NCBI GenBank assembly: GCA_017626405.1
Contig: JAGAIS010000001.1
Location: 1 to 64,000 of the forward strand
Source of the DNA: Bacilli bacterium
GTDB lineage: Bacteria > Bacillota_I > Bacilli_A > RF39 > UBA660
Direction: 5' to 3'
DNA: 64,000 nucleotides
Below are positions 8,498 to 18,575 of the stretch, piece by piece; positions within the stretch are counted from its first letter, which is position 1; each line of letters opens with the position of its first letter. The notes below the pieces were generated by a model. That model made no database searches. It had not been told where the DNA came from and worked only from the letters and a program-made list of their open reading frames with translations. The position numbers and the translations under genes were made by a program.

Positions 8498-9487
8498 TTA
8501 ATTTAAGCGTTTAACACTCAATGAAGCATTATTTACAGAACCTGTTGCAGCTTCAGTTGATGTAAGAGTCATATCTATTACGTCGCCTACTTGTAAGGTT
8601 CTAACTACACTACCGCTGTAGATATTATTTTCTCCATCGGAGTAAACATTTGTTAGAGTTGCTGAGTCTATTGCTATTCCGTTTTGTCTGATTGTCAATG
8701 ATATTGTTGCTGAGTTTGTCGATGTTACATTAGCTGAATAATTAATTTCATAATCTCCGGCTACATTGATAGTAATACTATTTGATGGAGTATAAGTAAC
8801 ATTATTAATTGGCATTGATGAAGGAATTTCAATGTTTGTTGGAACTCCATTAGTTAATGCTAATAATTGAGTTGCATCATTGTATTTTCCGCCATAAGCA
8901 GCTAAACCATTTTCACCACTTGGTCCCGTTGCTCCCGTTGGACCTTGTATTCCTTGTGGCCCTGTTGCACCTGTTGCACCTGTTGGTCCTGTTGGTCCTT
9001 GTAATCCCGTTGGCCCTATTGGTCCTTGAGGTCCTGTTGGTCCTGTTACTCCTGTTGGTCCTGTTGGTCCTGCTATACCTTGTAGTCCTTGAATTCCTGT
9101 TGGTCCTATTGGTCCGGTTTCACCTGTTGGTCCTGTTGGTCCTTGAATTCCCTGTGCACCCATTGGCCCTTGTGGTCCTGTTGGTCCTTGTAATCCTGTT
9201 GCACCAGTTTGACCTGTTGGCCCTGTAGGTCCTTGCAATCCTTGTAGTCCTTCTGCTCCTGTTGGTCCTGTTGCACCCATTGGTCCTTGTAGTCCTTGAA
9301 CACCTTGGGCTCCTGTTGGTCCCATTGGCCCTGTTGGCCCGATTGGCCCTTGTGGTCCTGTTGCTCCCGTTGGTCCTGTTGGTCCGGTTTTACCTTGAAT
9401 TCCTTGAAGACCTTGAATTCCTTGAGGTCCCGTTGGTCCCATTTTACAATCACAACATCTACTGCCGCATCTACAATTGTTATTCAT
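8498..9487 (-). CDS. Collagen-like surface protein (GXY repeats, BclA-type C-terminal domain)
   Basis: A 329-residue protein. It has a short Cys-rich N-terminus (six Cys in the first 15 residues), then about 180 residues of unbroken Gly-X-Y triplets dominated by [12 protein letters not shown] and GLQG units, then a ~135-residue beta-rich C-terminal domain of the BclA/C1q-TNF-like kind. The triplets should form a collagen triple helix with the C-terminal domain as trimerisation knob. There is no classical signal peptide or LPXTG anchor, as in exosporium glycoproteins. Thr in the Y position is a known glycan site in bacterial collagens, and the next gene downstream is a glycosyltransferase. Confidence 0.9.
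   Translation of the reverse strand: MNNNCRCGSRCCDCKMGPTGPQGIQGLQGIQGKTGPTGPTGATGPQGPIGPTGPMGPTGAQGVQGLQGPMGATGPTGAEGLQGLQGPTGPTGQTGATGLQGPTGPQGPMGAQGIQGPTGPTGETGPIGPTGIQGLQGIAGPTGPTGVTGPTGPQGPIGPTGLQGPTGPTGATGATGPQGIQGPTGATGPSGENGLAAYGGKYNDATQLLALTNGVPTNIEIPSSMPINNVTYTPSNSITINVAGDYEINYSANVTSTNSATISLTIRQNGIAIDSATLTNVYSDGENNIYSGSVVRTLQVGDVIDMTLTSTEAATGSVNNASLSVKRLN
8900..9445. repeat. Gly-X-Y coding repeat array
   Basis: Short 9-bp and 18-bp units encoding Gly-Pro-Thr and Gly-Leu-Gln triplets are repeated dozens of times within the collagen-like gene. Such arrays change length by slipped pairing, so the size is likely to vary between strains. Confidence 0.9.
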
Positions 9488-9558
9488 TTTTTCACTTTCC
9501 TTTCTAATATAATCTATGATTATACTTTAAAAGAGTATGTATTTATGTCCTATTAAAT

Positions 9559-9587
9559 AAAAAAAAGTGCTTATTTAAGCACTTTTA
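9559..9587 (-). terminator. Terminator after 9575-9907 gene
   Basis: Stem AAAAGTGCTTA / TAAGCACTTTT followed by T run on the minus strand. It overlaps the end of the preceding gene. Confidence 0.8.
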
Positions 9588-9907
9588 ATTTGACTATTTT
9601 GTAATTTATATTCTGGAAAACATAATAGAATAAAATCCATAGCTGAATTTATATTGGCATATGCTTCTGCTTTCTCAGAATCTAGCAAATTATCAATACC
9701 ACTAGGCAATGTTAAATTTTCAGCTGAATCTGCAACATTTAATGCATAAGCATAGAACTCTTCTTCACTATAATCTGCTGGAAGTGAAACTTGTGTAGAA
9801 TAATCTTCAATTTCTTGAGCTTTTTTTACAAGTCTTCGCACCGCTGATATCTTATTTGAAATTTGCATGTCTTCTAAATTATTAATTATTAAATCTGTTT
9901 CCATCAT
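9575..9907 (-). CDS. Hypothetical protein
   Basis: A 110-residue acidic protein. I chose the ATG at 9905-9907 because AAGGAG lies about 10 nt upstream; the longer frame to 9931 places that SD inside the gene. It is predicted mostly helical and soluble, with Asp/Glu-rich and Asn-rich helices. I recognise no family. It is alone between lgt and the collagen-like gene on the same strand. Confidence 0.65.
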   Translation of the reverse strand: MMETDLIINNLEDMQISNKISAVRRLVKKAQEIEDYSTQVSLPADYSEEEFYAYALNVADSAENLTLPSGIDNLLDSEKAEAYANINSAMDFILLCFPEYKLQNSQIKSA

Positions 9908-9964
9908 TTCTTCTACACTCCTTATAAACATTTTATCATGATGTCAAATTATTAACAAGGAATA

Positions 9965-10780
9965 TTAGAATTTTATTTCATTTATATTGCTACTGTCATT
10001 ATAAAGATCATCAAATCGAGCTTTTCTACTATTAAACATGAATATTCCAATTCCAATAATGACCATAATTACTGAAACGATTTGTGCAACTTTAAATCCT
10101 CCAAGAATTAAAGCATCAGTTCTCGACATTTCGATGAAGAATCTCAATATTCCATATATTAACAAGTAAGCACCAGTTAAAGAGCCTACCTTCAAATACT
10201 TAGTACGTCTTACAAACAGAAGCACGATAAAGCTTATAAAACATCCAAGCGATTCAAATAGGAATGTTGGAGTATAGACTATTCCATCAATTGTCATTCC
10301 CTCAATAATAAAATCTGGAATAAGCAATGATTTTAAAGTTGCAATAGTAGTTACTGCACCATGAGCTTCTTGGTTGAAGAAGTTTCCCCATCTTCCGATT
10401 GCTTGAGCAAGCAATAGAGGAACGACAATAAAGTCTAATACTCTAATTAATCTGACTTTATATTTTTTACAATAAATGGTTAATGAAATTAAACCGAATA
10501 TTAGCCCTCCGTGAATGGCAAGGCCACCCTTCCAAATTTTTAATATTTCAATTGGATTTTTTAGATAGATATCATAGTTAAATACACAGTAATATAATCT
10601 AGCTCCAATGACTCCAAAAATTAATGCCCAGAATAGTGCATTAAAAACAAACTCTCTTGTCATACCAAAGCGATTCGCTTCATTTTGACTCATAAGAAGC
10701 ACCATAAATGCTCCAATTAAAATTAATACTGAATACCATCTTATCTCAAATCCACCTATCGTGATTAGTATTGGATTCAT
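9965..10780 (-). CDS. lgt: Prolipoprotein diacylglyceryl transferase
   Basis: Lgt transfers diacylglycerol from phosphatidylglycerol to the lipobox Cys of prolipoproteins in the membrane. The 271-residue protein has about seven membrane spans, the IRWYSVLI start, GARLYYC, the KGGLAIHGGL segment and the RWGNFFNQEAHG signature with its essential Arg and His. Length and motifs are normal. It is likely a monocistronic gene upstream of the small 9575 gene. Confidence 0.96.
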   Translation of the reverse strand: MNPILITIGGFEIRWYSVLILIGAFMVLLMSQNEANRFGMTREFVFNALFWALIFGVIGARLYYCVFNYDIYLKNPIEILKIWKGGLAIHGGLIFGLISLTIYCKKYKVRLIRVLDFIVVPLLLAQAIGRWGNFFNQEAHGAVTTIATLKSLLIPDFIIEGMTIDGIVYTPTFLFESLGCFISFIVLLFVRRTKYLKVGSLTGAYLLIYGILRFFIEMSRTDALILGGFKVAQIVSVIMVIIGIGIFMFNSRKARFDDLYNDSSNINEIKF

Positions 10781-10831
10781 GTTATCACATCCTCTATAAT
10801 ATTATAAATGAAAATCATTATTTTAGCAATT

Positions 10832-10860
10832 TAAAAACTACAATAATAATTGTAGTTTTA
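10832..10860 (-). terminator. Terminator after uvrA
   Basis: Stem AAAACTACAAT / ATTGTAGTTTT with loop AATA and minus-strand TTTTTAAATT, directly after the uvrA stop. Confidence 0.8.
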
Positions 10861-13677
10861 TTACTTATCTGCTTCTAACTTTTTCTTCAAAAATTCACCA
10901 GTATATGATTCTTTGACTTTGGCAATACTTTCCGGAGTACCAGTTGCAATGATTGTTCCACCTCCATCGCCTCCATCAGGTCCTAAATCAATGATATAAT
11001 CAGCCACTTTAATAACATCTAAGTTATGCTCAATAACGATTACAGTATCACCGTTATCAACTATGCGATTCAATATGGTTAATAGTTTTTTAATATCATC
11101 TGTATGCAATCCCGTCGTTGGTTCATCTAGTATAAATACTGATTTTCCAGTAGGTTTCTTTTGAAGTTCTTTAGCAAGTTTTACACGACCTGCTTCTCCT
11201 CCCGATAATGTTGGTGCCGATTGACCTAGTTTAATATAGGAAAGTCCAACATCCATTAGAACTTGTAATTTACTTTTAACTTTAGGGACTGATGCAAAGA
11301 ACTCTATTGCTTCTTCGACGCGCATATCCAGTACTTCTGCAATGTTCTTACCCTTAAATTTAATATCCAAAGTTTCCCTATTATATCTAGTGCCATGGCA
11401 TACATCGCATGGAACATATACGTCAGGTAAGAAATGCATTTCAATCTTTTTTACTCCGTCTCCCCAACAAGCTTCACATCTTCCACCTTTAACATTGAAA
11501 GAAAATCTACTCTTATCATATCCTCGTATTTTCGCTTCTTTCATTTCTGTGAATACAGAACGAATATCATCAAATACTCCCGTATATGTTGCTGGATTAC
11601 TCCTTGGAGTTCTACCTATTGGATCTTGAGTTATTTGAATGACTTTATCGACATTCTCCAACCCTTCAATTGATTTATGTTTGCCTACTATTACTTTAGA
11701 ACCATAAATGGCTTTTTGAAGACTTTTACATAAAATTTCATTCACTAGTGAGGATTTCCCTGATCCTGATACGCCTGTTACGCAAGTAAATGTTCCTAAA
11801 GGGAATTTAACATTAACATTCTTTAAGTTGTTTTCTTTTGCACCTTTAATTGTAATATAGTTTCCATTTCCCTTTCTTCTTTTCTTAGGAACATCAATTT
11901 TTAATTTGTGAGATAGATATTGACCAGTTAGAGATTTTTCGCATTTCATAACTTCATCCGGTGTGCCCGCGGCAACGACATATCCCCCGCCTTCACCAGC
12001 TACTGGACCAATGTCAATTAGATAATCGGCCTCTAACATAGTATCTTCATCATGTTCGACAACAATAAGTGTATTTCCCAAATCTCTCATGTTCTTTAAA
12101 CTATTAATCAAACGATTGTTATCTTTTTGATGAAGACCAATACTCGGTTCATCGAGAACATATAAAACACCACTCAATCGAGAACCTATTTGTGTTGCTA
12201 ATCTAATTCTCTGTGCTTCTCCACCTGATAATGTACCTGCACTTCTCGATAGTGTTAAGTATGATAAACCAACATTATCTAAAAATTCAAGTCTACTTCT
12301 AATCTCTTTTATTAGTAAATCACTTATCTCTTTTTCACTCTTATTTAATTTTAATTTATCAAAAAAGACTATTAAATCTTTAATCGATAAATTTGTTACT
12401 TCATGAATGTTCTTTCCACCAACTAAGACGTTAAGTACACTCGCCAATAATCTAGAGCCCTTACATGTTGGACAAGTGTTTTCTTCCATATATCCATCGA
12501 TCCAATCTCTTATCCAACCGGAAGATGTTTCAATATATCTTCTCTCCAAATTATTGACAATTCCCTCATAACTTTCCGTCGTATATCTCTTGTTCCCATT
12601 TTTTGATGTATATTCAAAATCAAACTCTTCATCGGTACCAAAGAGAATTAAATCGACGATATCTTTATCTAATTCTTCAAATGGTACAGTTAAATCTATT
12701 TTCTTCTTTTTAGCAATTGTCAATAATCTATTAGTCTCAATATTATCATCGATAGTCAATGTCTTTATTGCACCATCAAGTATCGATATTTTTTTATCTG
12801 GAATCAATAAATCGATAGAAATATGTTTAGTAATTCCTAGTCCCTTACAAGTAGGACATGCCCCATATGGTGCATTAAAAGAGAATATTCTCGGTTCTAA
12901 TTCTGGCAATGAAAAATCACATTTAGGACAAGCATAGTTCTCACTCATCAGAATTTCTCGATCACCAAGTATATTGAATAGAACTTTTCCATTTGCCATC
13001 TTTGTTGATATTTCAATTGCTTCAAATAATCTGCTTCTCTCTGTTTCTTTTAAAACAATTCTATCAACTACCACTTCAATGTTATCTTTCTTATTCTTCT
13101 CTAATTTTATTTCGCCAGATAAATCTTGAGTTTCACCATTTACTCTTACTCTTGTAAATCCATCTTTTCTCAACTTTTCAAACAAATCTGCGTGTGTTCC
13201 CTTTTCGCCATGAACGACAGGAGATAATACTTCTAACTTCGTACCTTCAGGATATTCCATTATCTTCAAAGTCATCTCTTCTATACTTTGACTCTTGATT
13301 GGTTCATGATGATTTGGACAGTAAGGTGTCCCAATGCGAGCAAATAACAGTCTTAAATAATCATATATTTCAGTTACTGTTCCGACCGTACTTCTCGGAT
13401 TATTATTGGTTGTCTTCTGATCGATTGAAATACTTGGACTAAGTCCCTCAATTGAATCTACGTCGGGTTTTGATTCCCCACCTAGAAATTGACGAGCATA
13501 TGCAGATAGAGATTCTACATAGCGTCTTTCTCCTTCAGCATAGATCGTATCAAATGCCAAACTCGATTTGCCAGATCCCGATACTCCCGTCATAACAACT
13601 AACTTATTTTTAGGTATCTCAATATTTATATTCTTTAAATTATTCTCTCTTGCGCCCTTAACGATAATCTTATCCAT
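10861..13677 (-). CDS. uvrA: Excinuclease ABC subunit A
   Basis: UvrA recognises bulky DNA damage and loads UvrB in nucleotide excision repair. The 938-residue protein has the family layout: a first Walker A (GVSGSGKSS, about residue 32), zinc modules CPKC...CPTC and CEAC...CDVC, two ABC signatures (LSGGEAQRIRLA and LSGGEAGRVKLA) and two DEPSIGL/DEPTTGL Walker B motifs. No uvrB is nearby, which is common in compact genomes. The start has a modest SD. Confidence 0.98.
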   Translation of the reverse strand: MDKIIVKGARENNLKNINIEIPKNKLVVMTGVSGSGKSSLAFDTIYAEGERRYVESLSAYARQFLGGESKPDVDSIEGLSPSISIDQKTTNNNPRSTVGTVTEIYDYLRLLFARIGTPYCPNHHEPIKSQSIEEMTLKIMEYPEGTKLEVLSPVVHGEKGTHADLFEKLRKDGFTRVRVNGETQDLSGEIKLEKNKKDNIEVVVDRIVLKETERSRLFEAIEISTKMANGKVLFNILGDREILMSENYACPKCDFSLPELEPRIFSFNAPYGACPTCKGLGITKHISIDLLIPDKKISILDGAIKTLTIDDNIETNRLLTIAKKKKIDLTVPFEELDKDIVDLILFGTDEEFDFEYTSKNGNKRYTTESYEGIVNNLERRYIETSSGWIRDWIDGYMEENTCPTCKGSRLLASVLNVLVGGKNIHEVTNLSIKDLIVFFDKLKLNKSEKEISDLLIKEIRSRLEFLDNVGLSYLTLSRSAGTLSGGEAQRIRLATQIGSRLSGVLYVLDEPSIGLHQKDNNRLINSLKNMRDLGNTLIVVEHDEDTMLEADYLIDIGPVAGEGGGYVVAAGTPDEVMKCEKSLTGQYLSHKLKIDVPKKRRKGNGNYITIKGAKENNLKNVNVKFPLGTFTCVTGVSGSGKSSLVNEILCKSLQKAIYGSKVIVGKHKSIEGLENVDKVIQITQDPIGRTPRSNPATYTGVFDDIRSVFTEMKEAKIRGYDKSRFSFNVKGGRCEACWGDGVKKIEMHFLPDVYVPCDVCHGTRYNRETLDIKFKGKNIAEVLDMRVEEAIEFFASVPKVKSKLQVLMDVGLSYIKLGQSAPTLSGGEAGRVKLAKELQKKPTGKSVFILDEPTTGLHTDDIKKLLTILNRIVDNGDTVIVIEHNLDVIKVADYIIDLGPDGGDGGGTIIATGTPESIAKVKESYTGEFLKKKLEADK

Positions 13678-13788
13678 AATATCACCAAATTTCTTTACTA
13701 TTTTACCACAAATTAATTAATTTAATTATAAAAATTTTTATTTATAAATCTATTATAATATATCATACATTTGTTTGCAATTGAATTT

Positions 13789-13820
13789 TAAAAAAAGAAT
13801 ATATGTTTTTCATATATTCT
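13789..13820 (-). terminator. Terminator after zinc-ribbon protein
   Basis: Stem AGAATATATG / CATATATTCT with loop of five T, then TTTTTTT on the minus strand. Confidence 0.8.
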
Positions 13821-14392
13821 CAATGTACTTCAATTATCTTTGAATTAATTATTGGGGTATTGCCAGACAATCTTTTATATTTACCATAGATTGTTATTTC
13901 ATCACCTATTAATAAACCAATACTCTCCTTATTATTATATCTAACTTTAACTATTTCTTTTTGGTTGTCAATAAACATCTCTATCTCTATTCTGTTAAAT
14001 AGTCTATTCACTTCCTCAACTTTCATAACTTTACCAGTTAATGTAACATATGATTCATCATAGTATTTATTCTTTTTTATTAAATCTTGATAAGTAACAT
14101 TAGTACAATATTTTTTATAATTTTTATCTAGCATATAGTTATCACCGTATAGATTTATAAACAAATATACATTTATTATTATAGTTAATAGTATTATTAA
14201 TTTAATTACTAAACTTCTTTTACTGTCTTGTCTTTTTTTGCAATATGGACATTTTTTATAATTAATTGGTATCTCGCGATTGCAGTGACGACACTTCTTA
14301 CTTACATCTGATTCATATCCTAATATATGTCCGCATGACAAGCATACTTCTTGTCCCGGATTTATTTTCTCATGACATTTTGAACATTCCAT
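13820..14392 (-). CDS. Zinc-ribbon membrane protein with OB-fold-like domain
   Basis: A 190-residue protein. Residues 1-55 hold two zinc ribbons (CSKC...CLSC and CRHC...CPYC). A single membrane span lies at about 64-84. The C-terminal ~90 residues look like a tRNA_anti/OB-fold beta barrel (TLTGKVMKVEE, GDEITIYGKY). The topology suggests cytoplasmic ribbons and an extracellular OB domain. The function is unknown. It is divergent from the HEYAH protein gene 14483, with about 90 nt between them. Confidence 0.75.
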   Translation of the reverse strand: MECSKCHEKINPGQEVCLSCGHILGYESDVSKKCRHCNREIPINYKKCPYCKKRQDSKRSLVIKLIILLTIIINVYLFINLYGDNYMLDKNYKKYCTNVTYQDLIKKNKYYDESYVTLTGKVMKVEEVNRLFNRIEIEMFIDNQKEIVKVRYNNKESIGLLIGDEITIYGKYKRLSGNTPIINSKIIEVH

Positions 14393-14426
14393 AATATCAC
14401 CTGTTGTTAATTATAGAATAGTTTTG

Positions 14427-14455
14427 TTGAAACATCAATTGGTTTATGTTATTAT
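14427..14455 (+). promoter_or_regulatory. Promoter for 14483 gene
   Basis: TTGAAA (14427-14432) and TATTAT (14450-14455) with a 17-nt spacer. An AAGGGG SD follows before the ATG at 14483. Confidence 0.7.
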
Positions 14456-14482
14456 AGTAGCAATTTTTAAAGGGGTAATAAT

Positions 14483-15550
14483 ATGAAAAAGGCCGTATGG
14501 AAACAAGAAGTAATTGATGAATATAGATATAGAATAACAGAATCTTTAGCAAATGAAAAAGATTACAAAATATTGAATTCATACTATAATGACTTAGTTA
14601 TATTAGAATCTATCGAGGACTATCAAAAAGATGGTAAATGCTTTATTCAATCCGATAATTTTAAAGAAAAATCTGCCCAAGATATATATTGTTTAACTCA
14701 ATTTGAAGATTTCTATGATGATATTTGTAGTTTTGATAAAAAGAGAAAATTAATTCCTGGATTTAAGGTAGGAAATATTGATACTCGAGAAATTAAGAGC
14801 AGTGATGTAATGACTTTTGTATTTGATTTCTTTCATCAATTCGATGATGACTATTCTAAAATACTAGATAAAATATATGTTGACAATAAAGATAATTTAA
14901 TATTCTCTAATCATCGAAGTGTAACATTCTCTCTATCAAACAATCAAGGTTATTTCATTAATATAGAAAATAGTAAAACCATTGAAGAATATATTAACGC
15001 TGTACACGAATATGCTCATGCAATTGCAGACTATATAAAGCTTAGATACTATTCATCTTCTAATTATCCATTCTTTGAAACGTTACCAATATTTGCTGAG
15101 GTCAATGCTCTTGATTATTTGGAAAAAACGATTCCAAATTATAAAAATGATATATATACCTATAAGAAAAGTATCTTATTAACTTTGCTTAATATGGCGA
15201 GAAAACTTATATATCAACATGATTTCTATACGAGAGATTATACTAACAGTAGATTAATTGGAATTCTCTCAACAATGTTAAAGAATCATGATTCATTTAG
15301 TTTTGTCTGTGATGCTATCAATGGTTCTATATATGAAAAATATATGTATTTAATATCATATCTAGTTAGTATTGAATTATTATTGTGCGATGATTTTGAA
15401 TTGGCAAAGTTTAGATTAAATAAAATATTAGAGACAGACGATTTAGATAGTTACATATTATTCTTATACGATATAGGAATTAACTTAAACGAACATACTG
15501 ATGAATATATTAAAAGTATTAGAGATAATAAAAAGATCATAAAATTTTAA
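14483..15550 (+). CDS. Putative zinc metallopeptidase-like protein (HEYAH)
   Basis: A 355-residue soluble protein. It contains HEYAH at residues 175-179, a complete HExxH zinc motif, followed by Glu at 199 and 206. The spacing fits the third ligand of a gluzincin such as an M3 oligopeptidase. The flanking FETLPIFAEVNALDYLEK helix resembles the M3 active-site helix region. Overall it is far shorter than PepF (about 600 residues). Peptidase activity is an inference from the motif. It has its own promoter and shares its 3' end (4-nt overlap) with dusB on the opposite strand. Confidence 0.65.
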   Translation: MKKAVWKQEVIDEYRYRITESLANEKDYKILNSYYNDLVILESIEDYQKDGKCFIQSDNFKEKSAQDIYCLTQFEDFYDDICSFDKKRKLIPGFKVGNIDTREIKSSDVMTFVFDFFHQFDDDYSKILDKIYVDNKDNLIFSNHRSVTFSLSNNQGYFINIENSKTIEEYINAVHEYAHAIADYIKLRYYSSSNYPFFETLPIFAEVNALDYLEKTIPNYKNDIYTYKKSILLTLLNMARKLIYQHDFYTRDYTNSRLIGILSTMLKNHDSFSFVCDAINGSIYEKYMYLISYLVSIELLLCDDFELAKFRLNKILETDDLDSYILFLYDIGINLNEHTDEYIKSIRDNKKIIKF

Positions 15551-15566
15551 TTATGATCTTTTAATT
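15534..15566. terminator. Bidirectional terminator between 14483 gene and dusB
   Basis: Stem AAAAGATCATAA / TTATGATCTTTT, which includes the overlapping stop codons of both convergent genes. Confidence 0.75.
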
Positions 15567-16530
15567 TTTCTATATAGTTATCAAGAATAGTAAACATTTC
15601 ATCCTTAGTCTTTGTCTTGCATATTTCATTTTTTATCTCGGCATTTCCCGGTAGACCTTTTATATACGATAAAGCATGCGTTCTAATTTCTAGATTAGCT
15701 AGTTTTTCTCCTTTATCTTTTTCCAATAATTCATAGTGATGCTTTAGCATATCTATTCGTTCCTGTTCACTTATAACTTTTGGTTCAATACCGCTTTCTA
15801 AATAATCGACACATTCCTTAATTATCCATGGATTTCCAATACATGCACGTCCTATCATGACGGCATCACATCCAGTTTCTTCAATCATTCTCTTAGCATC
15901 ATAGCAACTTTTAATATCCCCGTTTCCAATTACAGGAATAGAAACTGCATCTTTTACTTTTTTTATGATACTCCAATCTGCATGTCCACCATATCCTTGA
16001 GAGCGCGTTCTTGCATGAATGGCAATTGCCGATGCTCCAGCACTTTCAATTTTCTTTGCTACTTCTACGGCATTGATTGATGATTCGTCCCATCCACTTC
16101 TTATTTTTACAGTAACTGGAACACTCACTGAACTAACTACGGCAGAGACAATTTCATATATTTTATCAGGATTTTTTAAAAGTGAAGATCCCGCTTGTGC
16201 ACGAATAGCAACTTTAGGTACTGGACAACCCATATTGATATCAATTATATCAGGATGCATAGTCTTTTCAATATACTTAGCTGATGTAACAAAAGTTTCA
16301 ACACTAGATCCAAATATCTGCTGCGCTATTGGTCTTTCCTCATCACTCATTTTTAATAAGTCTAGTGTTTTCTTAGATCCATATGTAACAGCTTTATCAC
16401 TCACCATTTCTGCATAGATTAATCCTGCACCCATACTTTTTATAATCTTGCGATATGAAGTATTACTAATACCAGCCATTGGAGCTAGTACCACTTGATT
16501 TTTTATTTCTATATTACCAATCTTAAACAT
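15547..16530 (-). CDS. dusB: tRNA-dihydrouridine synthase, DusB type
   Basis: FMN-dependent reduction of uridine to dihydrouridine in tRNA. The 327-residue protein shows the TIM-barrel signature: VLAPMAGISN at the start, DINMGCPVPKV with the catalytic Cys region, KIRSGWD, HARTRSQ, GNGDI and MIGRACIGNPW. The ATG at 16528-16530 has GGTGAT upstream. DusB is the Dus usually present in Bacillota, but DusA/C cannot be excluded by eye. Confidence 0.92.
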   Translation of the reverse strand: MFKIGNIEIKNQVVLAPMAGISNTSYRKIIKSMGAGLIYAEMVSDKAVTYGSKKTLDLLKMSDEERPIAQQIFGSSVETFVTSAKYIEKTMHPDIIDINMGCPVPKVAIRAQAGSSLLKNPDKIYEIVSAVVSSVSVPVTVKIRSGWDESSINAVEVAKKIESAGASAIAIHARTRSQGYGGHADWSIIKKVKDAVSIPVIGNGDIKSCYDAKRMIEETGCDAVMIGRACIGNPWIIKECVDYLESGIEPKVISEQERIDMLKHHYELLEKDKGEKLANLEIRTHALSYIKGLPGNAEIKNEICKTKTKDEMFTILDNYIEKLKDHN

Positions 16531-16578
16531 AAGAATCACCAACACCAAGATTATATTATATTTGAGATTTATTTACAA

Positions 16579-18468
16579 CTAAACACTCTTTAAACTATCT
16601 ACTATATTTATTTTATTTATTCTATGGAGAGGAACTAAGCTACCAATAAGTGAGAATATAATTGCAAGAACAAATATAATTAAAATATTATTGTTTGATA
16701 ATATCATTACATTAGATAAATCTGTAAGATCATATATTAATTTATTTACTGGTAAACTTATAGCTACTTCAATGGCAATAGAAAGAAATGAGGAAATAAG
16801 TGCTAATAGAATATTTTCGATAACAAATATTTCTTTAATATATCTATTAGAAGCTCCAAGAGATTTATATATACCTATCTCCTTAGTTCTTTCCATTATG
16901 GAAATCATAGTAACAATACTAATCATTATAGTTGATACAACTAAAGAGATTAAACTAAACACAATTAGAATGGTTGAAATGCTATCCATAATCATTTTAG
17001 ATAAACTCTTTATCGAATTCGCATAATCAGTAAATTTAACTTCACTTTTATTTCTTAGTGTATTAATAATACTTTCTTTATTAGCATAATCTTTTGGATA
17101 TATACTAATAGAATACGGAGAGCCTATTCTCCTATTTATAATTATTCCCGAATTATCACTCATCACAGAATTTTCATAATTTTTGATAATCCCAACTATT
17201 CTATATCCTTCATTATTAATATTAATTTTTTTATTTAGAATTTCATCTAATTTATACTGCTTTTTGTTTAGATTGAATATCATTAGTAGATTTGAATCTA
17301 TTGTATTATTATAATCTAACATAATTAGAGCTTCTTTATCATTTATAGTATTTTTGCCATTTAATAGTTTAACATTATCTAAATAATTATTACTTACATT
17401 GGTAATTATTTTATTATCATTAGTAATATAGTTATACACTTTATATTTTGAATCTAAAGAATCAATTAAGTTAATTAATCTATCATCTATAATATTTTTA
17501 TTAAAAGTATTCTTTGAATATATATATTCTTCACTCATGCTTTTATTTTCAAATATTTCATCTAATTCCTCCAGAGCATCCGTAGAAGTTTCCGATATAA
17601 AAATTGGATATTCACTCAGAGATTCTTTCTCTGCTTTTTCGAGTGATTTAGTAAATCCATTTGATATACTAAGCACGCATGATAATGCCAATAAACCAAT
17701 CGTAAATGCAAAGATAATTAAGATATTCCTCTTATATTTAATTCTTATATTGTTTAACACTATTCTCATTATTTTACTCATTTTTATTTTAAACTTGCCT
17801 TTATAATATGTCACTTTTTCATTCTTAATAGATATTGGTTTGGTGTCGTCAATAATCTTTCCATCCTTTATTTTTATTATTCTATCCGAATAAAGATTTG
17901 CTAAGTTTTCATCATGAGTAACCATAATTACTAAGCTCTTTTTACTTAGTTTTTTTAGAATTTTCATTATCTTTATTCCATTTTTAGAATCAAGTGCACC
18001 CGTTGGTTCATCGGCTAGGATTAATTTAGGATCGTTTACAATTGTTCTTGCTATACTTACTCTCTGTTGTTCTCCACCCGATAGTTTATTTACATTCACT
18101 TTCCTATACTTTTCTATTTTTAGATATTTTAAAACATTTAAATTATTATTGCTTAACAAATTGATATTGTCTTCGACATTCATAGAATTTATTAGATTAT
18201 AGTTTTGATATATAAAACCAATATAGTGATGATGATAATAATCGAGTTCACGAGATTTAATATGTGTTATATCTCTACCATTTAAATAAATAGATCCCGT
18301 TGTTGGTTTATCAATTAAACCAATCATATTTAGCAAAGTCGATTTCCCACTTCCCGAAGATCCGAGAATAGTAACTAATCCCCTATTATCAAAAGCTAAA
18401 TTTATATTCTTTAAGACTTCCCTTTTACTGCCATTATACTTCTTACTTATATTCTTAAGTATAAGCAT
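16579..18468 (-). CDS. MacB-type ABC transporter, fused ATPase and permease
   Basis: A 629-residue fusion. Residues 1-220 form the ABC domain with GSSGSGKST, LSGGEQQR and DEPTGALD. Residues about 245-270 are the first membrane span, followed by a ~220-residue extracellular domain. Three C-terminal spans form an FtsX/MacB permease region. Such proteins act as mechanotransmission exporters of lipoproteins, peptides or antimicrobials and work as dimers. No partner membrane-fusion protein or two-component system lies beside it, so the substrate is unknown. It is probably monocistronic. Confidence 0.88.
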   Translation of the reverse strand: MLILKNISKKYNGSKREVLKNINLAFDNRGLVTILGSSGSGKSTLLNMIGLIDKPTTGSIYLNGRDITHIKSRELDYYHHHYIGFIYQNYNLINSMNVEDNINLLSNNNLNVLKYLKIEKYRKVNVNKLSGGEQQRVSIARTIVNDPKLILADEPTGALDSKNGIKIMKILKKLSKKSLVIMVTHDENLANLYSDRIIKIKDGKIIDDTKPISIKNEKVTYYKGKFKIKMSKIMRIVLNNIRIKYKRNILIIFAFTIGLLALSCVLSISNGFTKSLEKAEKESLSEYPIFISETSTDALEELDEIFENKSMSEEYIYSKNTFNKNIIDDRLINLIDSLDSKYKVYNYITNDNKIITNVSNNYLDNVKLLNGKNTINDKEALIMLDYNNTIDSNLLMIFNLNKKQYKLDEILNKKININNEGYRIVGIIKNYENSVMSDNSGIIINRRIGSPYSISIYPKDYANKESIINTLRNKSEVKFTDYANSIKSLSKMIMDSISTILIVFSLISLVVSTIMISIVTMISIMERTKEIGIYKSLGASNRYIKEIFVIENILLALISSFLSIAIEVAISLPVNKLIYDLTDLSNVMILSNNNILIIFVLAIIFSLIGSLVPLHRINKINIVDSLKSV

Positions 18469-18546
18469 GTATTCGCCTCTTTCTTTTTTGCATCTATTAT
18501 AAAAATATAGATTTCTTTGTCAAATGACGTTTTTATTTTTTTAAAT

Positions 18547-18575
18547 ATAAAAAATACAGATATTAAATATCTGTA
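18547..18575 (-). terminator. Terminator after HAD phosphatase
   Basis: Stem TACAGATATT / AATATCTGTA followed by TTTTTTA on the minus strand. Confidence 0.75.

Noticed and set aside
8900-9445. Short repeated units looking like a CRISPR array
   Set aside because: Units are 9-18 bp coding triplets without spacers; they are explained by the collagen-like protein.
8857-9556. Several open frames in all directions across the collagen-like gene
   Set aside because: They are by-products of the GXY repeat; Leu-rich or Gln/Asp-rich low-complexity products, and the minus-strand collagen frame has the SD and a sensible C-terminal domain.
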